Assembly: GCF_018614075.1 (NCBI RefSeq)
Contig: NZ_JAGGOZ010000077.1
Location: 16,114 to 80,113, forward strand
Source: Streptomyces sp. ISL-94
GTDB taxonomy: Bacteria; Actinomycetota; Actinomycetes; Streptomycetales; Streptomycetaceae
DNA length: 64,000 nt
Direction: 5' to 3'
Shown here: positions 1 to 7,779 of the stretch, one piece after another
How the letters are laid out: every line of letters starts with the position of its first letter
Numbering within the stretch: the stretch's first letter is position 1
Translations under genes and position numbers: made by a program
Notes under the pieces: model-generated
Seen by the model: the letters and a program-made list of their open reading frames with translations, nothing else
Database searches by the model: none
What the model was told of the DNA's origin: nothing

Positions 1-16
1 CTTTCCGGTCACAGCA

Positions 17-583
17 CTAGTCGGCCGGGAGACCGCGCAGCGCGGCCGTCGCCGCCACCGCCAGGCGCGGGTGGGCCTGGGCGCGGGTGAGGAGCTCGCG
101 GGCCCGGGGGTCGCCGAGGGCGCCGAGGCCCTCGACGCAGGCCAGGGCGACCCGCCAGTACGGGTCGTGCGGGGACAGCAGCCGGGACAGCGTCGCCATC
201 AGCGCGGGGGCCGATTCCGGGGCGCGCAGGGCGGTGAGCAGCCGGACCGGCTGGAGGGCGTAGGCCGTGCGCAGGCCGTTGGTGGCGAGGGCCGCGGCCG
301 CGCGGGCGGTGCGGGGGTCGCCGAGCGCGGCCAGCGCCTCGGCGGCGGCCGCGCAGCGCGGCGGGTCGCGGTGGTTGAGCAGCAGCACCAGGGACTCGAA
401 GGCGCGGCGGTCGCCCGCCAGCCCCAGGCGGTAGGCGGCCAGTTCCCGGGCCCACAGGGGCAGGCCGGCCGAGGTCAGGGAGGCCGCCAGGGCATCGGGG
501 TCCGCCGCGAGGAGGACCTCGTACTCCGCACACTCCGGCGAACCCGCGGCTTCCGCCCGCAGTCGCTCCAGCACGTCGTTCAC
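17..583 (-). CDS. HEAT-repeat protein
   Basis: A 188-residue protein starting at GTG. It is made almost entirely of short Ala/Leu-rich helical pairs with the periodic pattern LxxLGDPRAxxxLxxAL (for example around residues 85-95 and 153-163), which is typical of HEAT/PBS-lyase-like repeats. No catalytic motif, signal peptide or membrane segment is visible, so a cytoplasmic protein-interaction scaffold is the reasonable reading. It is divergent from the 3-hydroxyacyl-CoA dehydrogenase gene and shares the upstream region that holds a GATCGAT repeat. Function unknown; the family assignment is by pattern only. Confidence 0.8.
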   Translation of the reverse strand: MNDVLERLRAEAAGSPECAEYEVLLAADPDALAASLTSAGLPLWARELAAYRLGLAGDRRAFESLVLLLNHRDPPRCAAAAEALAALGDPRTARAAAALATNGLRTAYALQPVRLLTALRAPESAPALMATLSRLLSPHDPYWRVALACVEGLGALGDPRARELLTRAQAHPRLAVAATAALRGLPAD

Positions 584-605
584 ACGGCCACCCTAGGGGA
601 GGCCG

Positions 606-633
606 TTGATCGATGATCGATGATCGATACATT
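606..633 (+). promoter_or_regulatory. Probable promoter/operator with GATCGAT tandem repeat
   Basis: TTGATC (606-611), a 16-nt spacer and TACATT (628-633) make a plausible sigma-70-like promoter pointing at the dehydrogenase gene. The spacer is filled by ATCGATG repeats. The reverse complement of this tract matches 4033-4049, upstream of ccr, at 16 of 17 positions. That makes it a candidate operator for the intervening TetR regulator. The transcript would have a leader of about 340 nt. Confidence 0.45.
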
Positions 634-670
634 TGGGCAGTACAGGTCACATCTCCGCACTCTGGCGCGA

Positions 671-690
671 CAGTTACCGGCGAGTTACTG
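671..690. promoter_or_regulatory. Operator-like palindrome CAGTTAC-N6-GTTACTG
   Basis: CAGTTACCGGCGAGTTACTG is a near-palindrome with 7-bp arms and one mismatched pair. A further GGTAAC lies 4 nt beyond its right end. GTTAC/GTAAC half-sites of this kind are used by TetR-type fatty-acid regulators in actinobacteria. It lies in the leader between the putative promoter at 606-633 and the dehydrogenase start. Confidence 0.35.
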
Positions 691-826
691 TCCTGGTAAC
701 ACGCACGAGGACGGCCTGGTGACGCAGCCGCCTCGTGCCAGTCGGTTCTGCACCGCCCCGCACGGCGTGACCCCGGGACAGGGTTACGCCGCTTCGCCCG
801 CCGGGCTCTTCGCCTCCGGGCTCTCT

Positions 827-917
827 CCGTACGGCTCCGTACGGGGCCGTACCGCTTCGTACGGCCCCCTACGCCCCGGTACGCCCTCCGTGCGTTCCGC
901 ACGGCTCTTCCGTACGG
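827..917. repeat. Cluster of CCGTACGG palindromes
   Basis: Perfect CCGTACGG octamers lie at 827-834, 837-844 and 910-917. Degenerate copies (GCCGTACC near 846, TCGTACGG near 858, CGGTACGC near 878) fall between them. They sit in the leader upstream of the dehydrogenase start. No open reading frame in this stretch looks genuine. The tract could form alternative hairpins in RNA or bind a protein; no function can be read from it. Confidence 0.5.
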
Positions 918-978
918 CATTACGCGCGCTGTGCGCCGCGCGTCCCCAGTCGTCACCCTCTTCCACTGGAGTCCCTCG

Positions 979-2775
979 ATGGACCGTCCGTCCAGTCACC
1001 CCACCCTCCAGACCATCGCCGTCGTCGGCCTCGGCACGATGGGCACCGGCATCGCCGAGGTCCTCGCCCGGGCCGGCCGCGAGGTCATCGGCATCGACGT
1101 CAGCCAGGCCGCCGCCCGCCGGGCCGCGGCCTCCCTCGCCGCCGCCACCGCCCGCTCCGTCACCCGGGAGCGCCTCACCGAGCAGGAGCGGGCGGACGTG
1201 CTCGCCCGCTTCCGTACCTACTCGGATCTGGGCGCCGCCGCCGAGGCCGACCTCGTCATCGAGGTCGTGCCAGAGTCGTACGAGCTCAAGCAGCAGGTGT
1301 TCCGCGAGCTGGACGCGATCGTCCGCCCCGACACGATCCTGGCCACCGGCACCAACGCCCTGTCGGTGACCCGTATGGCCGCGGAGTCCCAGCGCCCGGA
1401 GCGCGTGCTGGGCCTGCACTTCTTCAACCCGGCTCCGGCGATGAAGCTGGTCGAGGTCGTCTCCTGCGTCCTGACCGCCCCGTCGGCCGTCGAGGCGGTC
1501 ACCGCACTGGCCCGCGAGCTCGGCAAGGAGCCCGTCTCGGTCGGCGACCGGCCCGGCTTCGTCGCCGACGGCCTGCTCTTCGGCTACCTCAACCAGGCCG
1601 CCGCCATGTACGAGGCCAAGTACGCCTCCCGCGAGGACATCGACGCGGCGATGCGGCTCGGCTGCGGCCTGCCCATGGGCCCGCTCGCGCTGCTCGACCT
1701 GATCGGCGTGGACACCGCCCGCACCGTCCTGGAGGCCATGTACACCTCCTCCGGCGACCGGCTGCACGCCCCGGCCCCGATCCTCGGTCAGCTCGCCGAG
1801 GCCGGGCTGACCGGGCAGAAGTCCGGGCGCGGCTTCTACACGTACGAGGCCCCGGGCAGCTCGGTGATCGTCCGCGACCTGCAGACCCCGCCGGACGGGG
1901 CCCTGCTCGGCGCGGGCCGCCCCGTCACCTCGGTCGGCGTGGCCGGCTCGGGCACGATGGCGAGCGGCATCGCGCAGGTCTTCGCGCAGGCCGGCTTCGC
2001 GGTGGTGCTGGCCGCCCGCAGCCACGAGAAGGCGGAGGCGGCGAAGGCCGCGATCGGCAAGTCCCTCGGCCGTGCGGTGGCCAAGGGCCGGCTGACGGAC
2101 GAGGCCGCGACGCGGACGCTGGACCTGATCACCCCGGCCGGTTCGCTGGACGCCTTCGCCGAGGTGGACCTGGCCGTGGAGGCGGTGGCCGAGGACCTGG
2201 CCGTGAAGCAGGAGCTGTTCGCGGCTCTGGACAAGGTCTGCAAGCCGGGCGCCGTGCTGGCGACGACCACCTCCTCGCTGCCGGTGATCGCAGTGGCCCG
2301 CGTGACCTCGCGTCCGCAGGACGTGATCGGCATGCACTTCTTCAACCCGGCCCCGGCGATGAAGCTGGTCGAGGTGGTCCGCACGGTCCTCACGGCCGAC
2401 GATGTGCACGCCACGGTCCGCGAGATCTGCGTCAAGGTGCGCAAGCACCCGGTGGACTGCGGGGACCGGGCCGGCTTCATCGTGAACGCGCTGCTGTTCC
2501 CGTACCTGAACAACGCGATCAAGATGGTCGAGCAGCACTACGCGAGCCTCGACCAGATCGACGCGGCGATGAAGCTGGGCGGCGGCTACCCGATGGGGCC
2601 CTTCGAGCTCCTCGACGTGGTCGGCCTCGATGTCTCGCTGGCCATCGAGAAGGTCCTCCACAAGGAGTTCCGCGACCCGGGCCTGGCCCCGTCCCCGCTG
2701 CTGGAGCACCTGGTGGCGGCGGGCTGCCTGGGCCGGAAGACCGGCCGCGGATTCCGTGAGCACGCCCGCCGGTAG
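979..2775 (+). CDS. 3-hydroxyacyl-CoA dehydrogenase, tandem-fused double domain
   Basis: A 598-residue protein made of two complete 3HCDH units in tandem. Each has a Rossmann fold (GLGTMG at 17-22; GSGTMA at 323-328), the catalytic HFFNPAP motif (His147 and His453) and the C-terminal helical domain (GDRPGFV near 187; GDRAGFI near 494). The expected reaction is NAD(P)-dependent interconversion of acetoacetyl-CoA and 3-hydroxybutyryl-CoA, which feeds crotonyl-CoA into the ethylmalonyl-CoA pathway encoded just downstream. ATG 979 is chosen because GGAG lies 7 nt upstream and the Rossmann strand begins soon after. A longer in-frame start at 931 adds only non-conserved residues. Both halves keep their motifs, so neither looks dead. 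Confidence 0.92.
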   Translation: MDRPSSHPTLQTIAVVGLGTMGTGIAEVLARAGREVIGIDVSQAAARRAAASLAAATARSVTRERLTEQERADVLARFRTYSDLGAAAEADLVIEVVPESYELKQQVFRELDAIVRPDTILATGTNALSVTRMAAESQRPERVLGLHFFNPAPAMKLVEVVSCVLTAPSAVEAVTALARELGKEPVSVGDRPGFVADGLLFGYLNQAAAMYEAKYASREDIDAAMRLGCGLPMGPLALLDLIGVDTARTVLEAMYTSSGDRLHAPAPILGQLAEAGLTGQKSGRGFYTYEAPGSSVIVRDLQTPPDGALLGAGRPVTSVGVAGSGTMASGIAQVFAQAGFAVVLAARSHEKAEAAKAAIGKSLGRAVAKGRLTDEAATRTLDLITPAGSLDAFAEVDLAVEAVAEDLAVKQELFAALDKVCKPGAVLATTTSSLPVIAVARVTSRPQDVIGMHFFNPAPAMKLVEVVRTVLTADDVHATVREICVKVRKHPVDCGDRAGFIVNALLFPYLNNAIKMVEQHYASLDQIDAAMKLGGGYPMGPFELLDVVGLDVSLAIEKVLHKEFRDPGLAPSPLLEHLVAAGCLGRKTGRGFREHARR

Positions 2776-2936
2776 GGGGGGTCCGGCCGATCAGGGCCGG
2801 ATCAGCCCGGGTCGGCCGGCGCCGTGGATGGCAAGGCGGAGGAGGGAGTCGATGCGGAGCATCGACGACCGACGACAACGCGGCCAGGCGCGGCGCCGAC
2901 CGACCCGGGCCCGGCCATGATCGGCCGGACCCCCCC
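2775..2936. repeat. Long structured repeat element, copy A
   Basis: Nested inverted repeats start on the last base of the dehydrogenase stop codon. The outer arms 2775-2800 and 2911-2936 match at 25 of 26 positions. A second stem pairs 2806-2823 with 2892-2909 (17/18). An inner hairpin pairs 2848-2855 with 2859-2866 (8/8). Between the second stem and the inner hairpin lie two strands, 2824-2842 and 2874-2891, that are nearly identical to those in the element at 57334-57498, while all stem sequences differ. It could act as a transcription barrier between the dehydrogenase and tetR, or be a palindromic mobile repeat. Confidence 0.7.
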
Positions 2937-3117
2937 TGACCCCCGGCCGGGCCAAGAGCCGGATGCGTGGGGAGGGCTCCTCGGGCCCGCCGGACCCTCA
3001 CGGCGGGCAAACCCTCCCGACGAGCACTGTGTGCCCAGTGCCTGCCCTCCCCCGCATCCCTCCCCGTCCCACCCCCCTCAGGCGCGCTCACCCGCGCGAA
3101 TGAAGTACTTTCGCTCT

Positions 3118-3933
3118 ATGTCCCAGCCCGCCAAGACCTCGCCCCGCGCCTCCTCGGCCGCCGACGCCCCGGAGAGCGCGGCCGGCACCCGGGCTGCCGC
3201 TCAGCGGCTCAAGATGCGCCGCGAGCTCGCCGCGGCCGCCATGGAGCTGTTCGCGACCAAGGGGTACGAGGCGACGACGGTCGACGAGATCGCCGCGACC
3301 GCCGGGGTGGCGCGCCGGACCTTCTTCCGGCACTTCCGGTCCAAGGAAGAGGCGATCTTCCCCGACCACGACGACACCCTGACCCGCGCCGAGGCCGTCC
3401 TGGACGTGGCCCCGGCGCACGAGCACCCGCTCGACACGGTGTGCCGGGGGATCAAGGAAGTCATGAAGATGTACGCCGCCTCGCCGGCGGTGTCGGTGGA
3501 GCGCTACCGGCTGACCCGCGAGGTGCCGGCGCTGCGGGAGCGGGAGATCGCCTCGGTGGCCCGGTACGAGCGGCTGTTCACCCGCTACCTGCTGGCCCAC
3601 TTCGACGAGACCGACCACCACGACGGCAACGACGATCCGCTGCTGGCCGAGGTGGCCGCCTCGGCGGTGGTGACCGCCCACAACCACGTGCTGCGGCGCT
3701 GGCTGCGGGCGGGCGGCCAGGGGGACGTGGAGGCGCAGCTGGACCACGCCTTCTCGATCGTCCGCAAGACCTTCGGTACGGGCATCGGCGCGGGCCGCAC
3801 CCTGAACACGGCCGCGCCGGCCGCCCGGGCGGCGGTCCGCACGGAGGGCGAGGTGCTGGTGGCGGTGGCCCGTACGGACGCCCCGCTGGACGAGGTCATG
3901 CGGACCATCGAAGAAGCACTGCGCAACAAGTAG
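3118..3933 (+). CDS. TetR-family transcriptional regulator
   Basis: A 271-residue regulator. Residues about 35-85 form a TetR helix-turn-helix (AATAGVARRTFFRHFRSKEE), followed by an alpha-helical ligand domain with a long, poorly conserved C-terminal tail. It sits between the hydroxyacyl-CoA dehydrogenase and ccr genes, all on the plus strand, so local control of the ethylmalonyl-CoA genes is the natural inference. Candidate operators lie upstream of both flanking genes. ATG 3118 is preferred; an in-frame ATG at 3100 would add six residues. A palindromic AAGTACTT lies at 3103-3110, just before the start. The ligand is not evident; an acyl-CoA is plausible. Confidence 0.88.
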   Translation: MSQPAKTSPRASSAADAPESAAGTRAAAQRLKMRRELAAAAMELFATKGYEATTVDEIAATAGVARRTFFRHFRSKEEAIFPDHDDTLTRAEAVLDVAPAHEHPLDTVCRGIKEVMKMYAASPAVSVERYRLTREVPALREREIASVARYERLFTRYLLAHFDETDHHDGNDDPLLAEVAASAVVTAHNHVLRRWLRAGGQGDVEAQLDHAFSIVRKTFGTGIGAGRTLNTAAPAARAAVRTEGEVLVAVARTDAPLDEVMRTIEEALRNK

Positions 3934-3966
3934 TCGAAAAGCAACACGCGCGACCCTCCTCACACA

Positions 3967-3998
3967 GGCCGCCCCGGAGACCGGGGCGGCCTTTTCTT
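3967..3998 (+). terminator. Rho-independent terminator of tetR
   Basis: GGCCGCCCCGG (3967-3977) and CCGGGGCGGCC (3981-3991) form a perfect 11-bp stem with an AGA loop. It is followed by TTTTCTT. It lies 33 nt after the tetR stop and isolates tetR from ccr. Confidence 0.88.
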
Positions 3999-4032
3999 AT
4001 GCCCGACTTGCCCCTACTCGCGGGTAACTTTG

Positions 4033-4049
4033 ATCGATCATCGCTCATC
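4033..4049. promoter_or_regulatory. Putative operator shared with the dehydrogenase promoter
   Basis: ATCGATCATCGCTCATC matches the reverse complement of the GATCGAT tract at 612-628 at 16 of 17 positions. It lies about 280 nt upstream of the ccr start, beyond the tetR terminator. Confidence 0.4.
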
Positions 4050-4083
4050 TGCGCAGGTCAATAGGCAAATGAGAGAAAGTTTT

Positions 4084-4125
4084 GGCACGCGGTGCCTTGT
4101 CGAGTGACACGGGGTGCCATACGTT
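4084..4125 (+). promoter_or_regulatory. Probable ccr promoter with paired operator-like sites
   Basis: TTGTCG (4097-4102), a 17-nt spacer and TACGTT (4120-4125) form a reasonable promoter about 200 nt before ccr. GGCACGCGGTGCC (4084-4096) and GACACGGGGTGCC (4106-4118) agree at 11 of 13 positions. They are spaced 22 bp apart (two helical turns) and flank the -35 box. This is the geometry expected of a repressor-controlled promoter. Confidence 0.45.
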
Positions 4126-4323
4126 GAATCTCGTCCGGACGTCCCCGCGGTCCACACCCACACGGTGCAGACCGCGCCCCGGATGCCTGCGTCACCAGGC
4201 CCCGCACGCCCCACCACAGGCGCGCCCGCACCACACTCGCCGGACCGACGGCACCCACCACCCGTTCCACGCACCTGCGTATCCCTCAGCGCACCCTCAT
4301 CAGCGCTAGCCGGAGGCTCTACC

Positions 4324-5661
4324 GTGAAGGACATCCTGGACGCGATCCAGTCGCAGGCCGCTACGGCCGCCGACTTCGCGGCCCTGCCGCTCCCCGACTC
4401 GTACCGCGCGATCACCGTGCACAAGGACGAGGCGGAGATGTTCGCCGGGCTCACCACCCGCGAGAAGGACCCGCGCAAGTCCCTGCACCTGGACCAGGTC
4501 CCGGTGCCGGAACTCGGCCCGGGCGAGGCCCTGGTGGCCGTCATGGCCTCCTCGGTCAACTACAACTCCGTGTGGACCTCGATCTTCGAGCCGGTGTCCA
4601 CCTTCAGCTTCCTTGAGCGCTACGGGCGCCTGTCGGAGCTCACCAAGCGCCACGACCTTCCGTACCACATCATCGGCTCCGACCTCGCGGGCGTCGTGCT
4701 GCGCACCGGCCCCGGCGTCAACGCCTGGAAGCCCGGCGACGAGGTCGTCGCGCACTGCCTCTCGGTCGAGCTGGAGTCCTCCGACGGCCACAACGACACG
4801 ATGCTCGACCCCGAGCAGCGCATCTGGGGCTTCGAGACCAACTTCGGCGGCCTGGCGGAGATCGCGCTCGTCAAGTCGAACCAGCTGATGCCGAAGCCCG
4901 ACCACCTGAGCTGGGAGGAGGCCGCCTCCCCCGGCCTGGTGAACTCCACCGCCTACCGCCAGCTGGTCTCGCGCAACGGCGCCGGCATGAAGCAGGGCGA
5001 CAACGTCCTGATCTGGGGCGCCAGCGGCGGCCTCGGCTCCTACGCCACCCAGTTCGCCCTGGCCGGCGGCGCCAACCCCATCTGCGTGGTCTCCAGCCCC
5101 GAGAAGGCGGACATCTGCCGCGCGATGGGCGCCACCGCGGTCATCGACCGCAACGCCGAGGGCTACAAGTTCTGGAAGGACGAGCACACCCAGGACCCGA
5201 AGGAGTGGAAGCGCTTCGGCAAGCGCATCCGCGAGCTGACCGGCGGCGAGGACATCGACATCGTCTTCGAGCACCCGGGCCGCGAGACCTTCGGCGCGAG
5301 CGTCTACGTCACCCGCAAGGGCGGCACCATCACCACCTGCGCCTCGACCTCGGGCTACATGCACGAGTACGACAACCGCTACCTGTGGATGTCGCTCAAG
5401 CGGATCATCGGCTCGCACTTCGCGAACTACCGCGAGGCATGGGAGGCCAACCGCCTGATCTCGAAGGGCAAGATCCACCCCACCCTGTCGAAGGTCTACT
5501 CCCTGGAGGAGACCGGCCAGGCCGCCTACGACGTCCACCGCAACCTCCACCAGGGCAAGGTCGGCGTCCTGGCGCTGGCCCCCGAGGAGGGCCTGGGCGT
5601 CCGCGACCACGAGCTGCGTGCGACGCACCTCGAGGCCATCAACCGCTTCCGCAACGTCTGA
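4324..5661 (+). CDS. ccr: Crotonyl-CoA carboxylase/reductase
   Basis: A 445-residue cytoplasmic enzyme of the medium-chain dehydrogenase/reductase superfamily. It reductively carboxylates crotonyl-CoA with NADPH and CO2 to (2S)-ethylmalonyl-CoA, the key step of the ethylmalonyl-CoA pathway and a source of polyketide extender units. The nucleotide-binding motif WGASGGLGSYATQ lies near residues 233-245. The four residues known to bind CO2 in the Kitasatospora setae enzyme (Asn81, Phe170, Glu171, His365) are all present at the same numbers. The GTG start at 4324 has GGAGG 7 nt upstream and gives the usual family length. It leads an apparent operon running to the acyl-CoA dehydrogenase at 10493. 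Confidence 0.97.
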   Translation: MKDILDAIQSQAATAADFAALPLPDSYRAITVHKDEAEMFAGLTTREKDPRKSLHLDQVPVPELGPGEALVAVMASSVNYNSVWTSIFEPVSTFSFLERYGRLSELTKRHDLPYHIIGSDLAGVVLRTGPGVNAWKPGDEVVAHCLSVELESSDGHNDTMLDPEQRIWGFETNFGGLAEIALVKSNQLMPKPDHLSWEEAASPGLVNSTAYRQLVSRNGAGMKQGDNVLIWGASGGLGSYATQFALAGGANPICVVSSPEKADICRAMGATAVIDRNAEGYKFWKDEHTQDPKEWKRFGKRIRELTGGEDIDIVFEHPGRETFGASVYVTRKGGTITTCASTSGYMHEYDNRYLWMSLKRIIGSHFANYREAWEANRLISKGKIHPTLSKVYSLEETGQAAYDVHRNLHQGKVGVLALAPEEGLGVRDHELRATHLEAINRFRNV

Positions 5662-5691
5662 GAAGCCCAGAGGCCAAAGGGACAGCCTGAG

Positions 5692-7779
5692 ATGACAGAG
5701 CGCCAGAAGGACCGTCCGTGGCTCATGCGGACGTACGCCGGCCACTCCACGGCCGAGGCGTCCAACGAGTTGTACCGCCGCAACCTCGCCAAGGGCCAGA
5801 CCGGCCTGTCGGTCGCGTTCGACCTGCCGACGCAGACCGGCTACGACCCCGACCACATCCTCGCCCGCGGCGAGGTGGGCCGGGTCGGGGTCCCGGTCTC
5901 CCATCTGGGCGACATGCGGCGGCTGTTCCAGGACATACCGCTGGAGCAGATGAACACCTCGATGACGATCAACGCCACCGCCATGTGGCTGCTGGCGCTC
6001 TACCAGGTGGCCGCCGAGGAGCAGGGGGCGGACGTCTCCCAGCTCCAGGGCACCACCCAGAACGACATCGTCAAGGAGTACCTCTCGCGCGGGACGCACG
6101 TCTTCCCGCCCGGGCCGTCCCTCCGCCTGACGACGGACATGATCGCGTACACGGTCAACCACATCCCGAAGTGGAACCCGATCAACATCTGCAGCTACCA
6201 CCTGCAGGAGGCCGGGGCCACCCCGGTCCAGGAGATCTCGTACGCGATGTCCACGGCGATCGCCGTCCTGGACTCGGTGCGCGACTCGGGCCAGGTGCCC
6301 GAGGAGCGCTTCGGCGAGGTGGTCGCCCGTATCTCCTTCTTCGTGAACGCGGGCGTCCGCTTCATCGAGGAGATGTGCAAGATGCGCGCCTTCGGCCGCA
6401 TCTGGGACCAGGTCACCCGCGAGCGCTACGGCATCGAGAACGAAAAGCAGCGCCGCTTCCGCTACGGCGTCCAGGTCAACTCCCTGGGTCTGACCGAGGC
6501 GCAGCCGGAGAACAACGTCCAGCGCATCGTGCTGGAGATGCTGGCGGTCACCCTCTCCAAGGACGCCCGGGCCCGCGCGGTCCAGCTGCCGGCCTGGAAC
6601 GAGGCGCTGGGCCTGCCCCGGCCCTGGGACCAGCAGTGGTCGCTGCGCATCCAGCAGGTCCTGGCGCACGAGAGCGACCTGCTGGAGTACGAGGACATCT
6701 TCGCCGGATCCCACGTCATCGAGGCCAAAGTCGACTCCCTGGTCGCCGACTGCCTGGCCGAGATCGGCCGGATCCAGGAGATGGGCGGGGCGATGGCCGC
6801 CGTCGAGTCCGGGTACCTGAAGTCCCAGCTGGTTTCCTCGCACGCCGAGCGCCGCGCCCGGATCGAGGCCGGCGAGGACAAGATCGTCGGCGTGAACTGC
6901 TTCCAGCAGACGGAGGAGAACCCGCTCACCTCCGACCTGGACGGCGCCATCATGACGGTGGACCCGGCGGTGGAGGCGCTCACCGTCGAGCGCATCGGCC
7001 GCTGGCGGGCCGAGCGGCAGGAGTCCTCGGACCGGCAGGGGAACGGCGATCCCTTCGTCTTCCCCACCACCCAGCAGGCTCTGGAGCGCCTCAAGGAGGC
7101 CGCCGCCGGCACCGAGAACCTGATGGAGGCCACCCTGGAGTGCGCCCGGGCGGGCGTCACCACCGGCGAGTGGTCGAGCGCGCTGCGCGAGGTGTTCGGC
7201 GAGTTCCGCGCCCCGACCGGGGTCTCCTCGGCGCCGGTGGCGGTCACCGCCGAGCCCGGTACGCCGATGCACGAGGTCCGCGAGAAGGTGGCCCGTACGG
7301 CCGACGAGCTCGGCTCGGGCCGGCTGCGGCTGCTGGTCGGCAAGCCGGGCCTGGACGGGCACTCCAACGGCGCGGAGCAGATCGCCGTCCGCGCCCGCGA
7401 CGCCGGCTTCGAGGTGGTCTACCAGGGCATCCGGCTGACGCCCGAGGAGATCTCCTCGGCGGCGCTGGCCGAGGACGTGCACTGCGTGGGACTGTCCATC
7501 CTGTCCGGTTCGCACAGCGCGCTCGTCCCCGACGTGCTGGAACGCCTGCGCCTGGCGGGGGCGGGCGACATCCCCGTCATCGTGGGCGGCATCATTCCGA
7601 ATGCCGACGCGGTGACACTCAAGGCGGCCGGCGTGGCCGCCGTGTTCACCCCCAAGGACTTCGGCATCACGGAGATCATCGGCCGTATCGTCGACGAGAT
7701 CCGCAAGGCCAACAAGCTCGATCCCATCAACAGCGCCGACAACGCTGACGTCGTTGAAAGCACGGAGGTTCCCGCATGA
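5692..7779 (+). CDS. meaA: Ethylmalonyl-CoA mutase (B12-dependent)
   Basis: A 695-residue methylmalonyl-CoA-mutase-family protein. The N-terminal TIM-barrel substrate domain (about 1-510) includes FDLPTQTGYDPDH and NTSMTINATA. The C-terminal cobalamin-binding domain (about 545-680) has the DGHSNG motif with the cobalt-ligating His557. It rearranges ethylmalonyl-CoA to methylsuccinyl-CoA. Position directly between ccr (30 nt away) and the methylmalyl-CoA lyase favours ethylmalonyl-CoA over methylmalonyl-CoA as substrate. Its stop overlaps the next start (ATGA), indicating translational coupling. Confidence 0.94.
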   Translation: MTERQKDRPWLMRTYAGHSTAEASNELYRRNLAKGQTGLSVAFDLPTQTGYDPDHILARGEVGRVGVPVSHLGDMRRLFQDIPLEQMNTSMTINATAMWLLALYQVAAEEQGADVSQLQGTTQNDIVKEYLSRGTHVFPPGPSLRLTTDMIAYTVNHIPKWNPINICSYHLQEAGATPVQEISYAMSTAIAVLDSVRDSGQVPEERFGEVVARISFFVNAGVRFIEEMCKMRAFGRIWDQVTRERYGIENEKQRRFRYGVQVNSLGLTEAQPENNVQRIVLEMLAVTLSKDARARAVQLPAWNEALGLPRPWDQQWSLRIQQVLAHESDLLEYEDIFAGSHVIEAKVDSLVADCLAEIGRIQEMGGAMAAVESGYLKSQLVSSHAERRARIEAGEDKIVGVNCFQQTEENPLTSDLDGAIMTVDPAVEALTVERIGRWRAERQESSDRQGNGDPFVFPTTQQALERLKEAAAGTENLMEATLECARAGVTTGEWSSALREVFGEFRAPTGVSSAPVAVTAEPGTPMHEVREKVARTADELGSGRLRLLVGKPGLDGHSNGAEQIAVRARDAGFEVVYQGIRLTPEEISSAALAEDVHCVGLSILSGSHSALVPDVLERLRLAGAGDIPVIVGGIIPNADAVTLKAAGVAAVFTPKDFGITEIIGRIVDEIRKANKLDPINSADNADVVESTEVPA

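Noticed and set aside
4306-7515. A 1069-codon minus-strand open frame antisense to ccr and meaA
   Set aside because: It is fully antisense to two certain genes, and its composition is typical of shadow frames.
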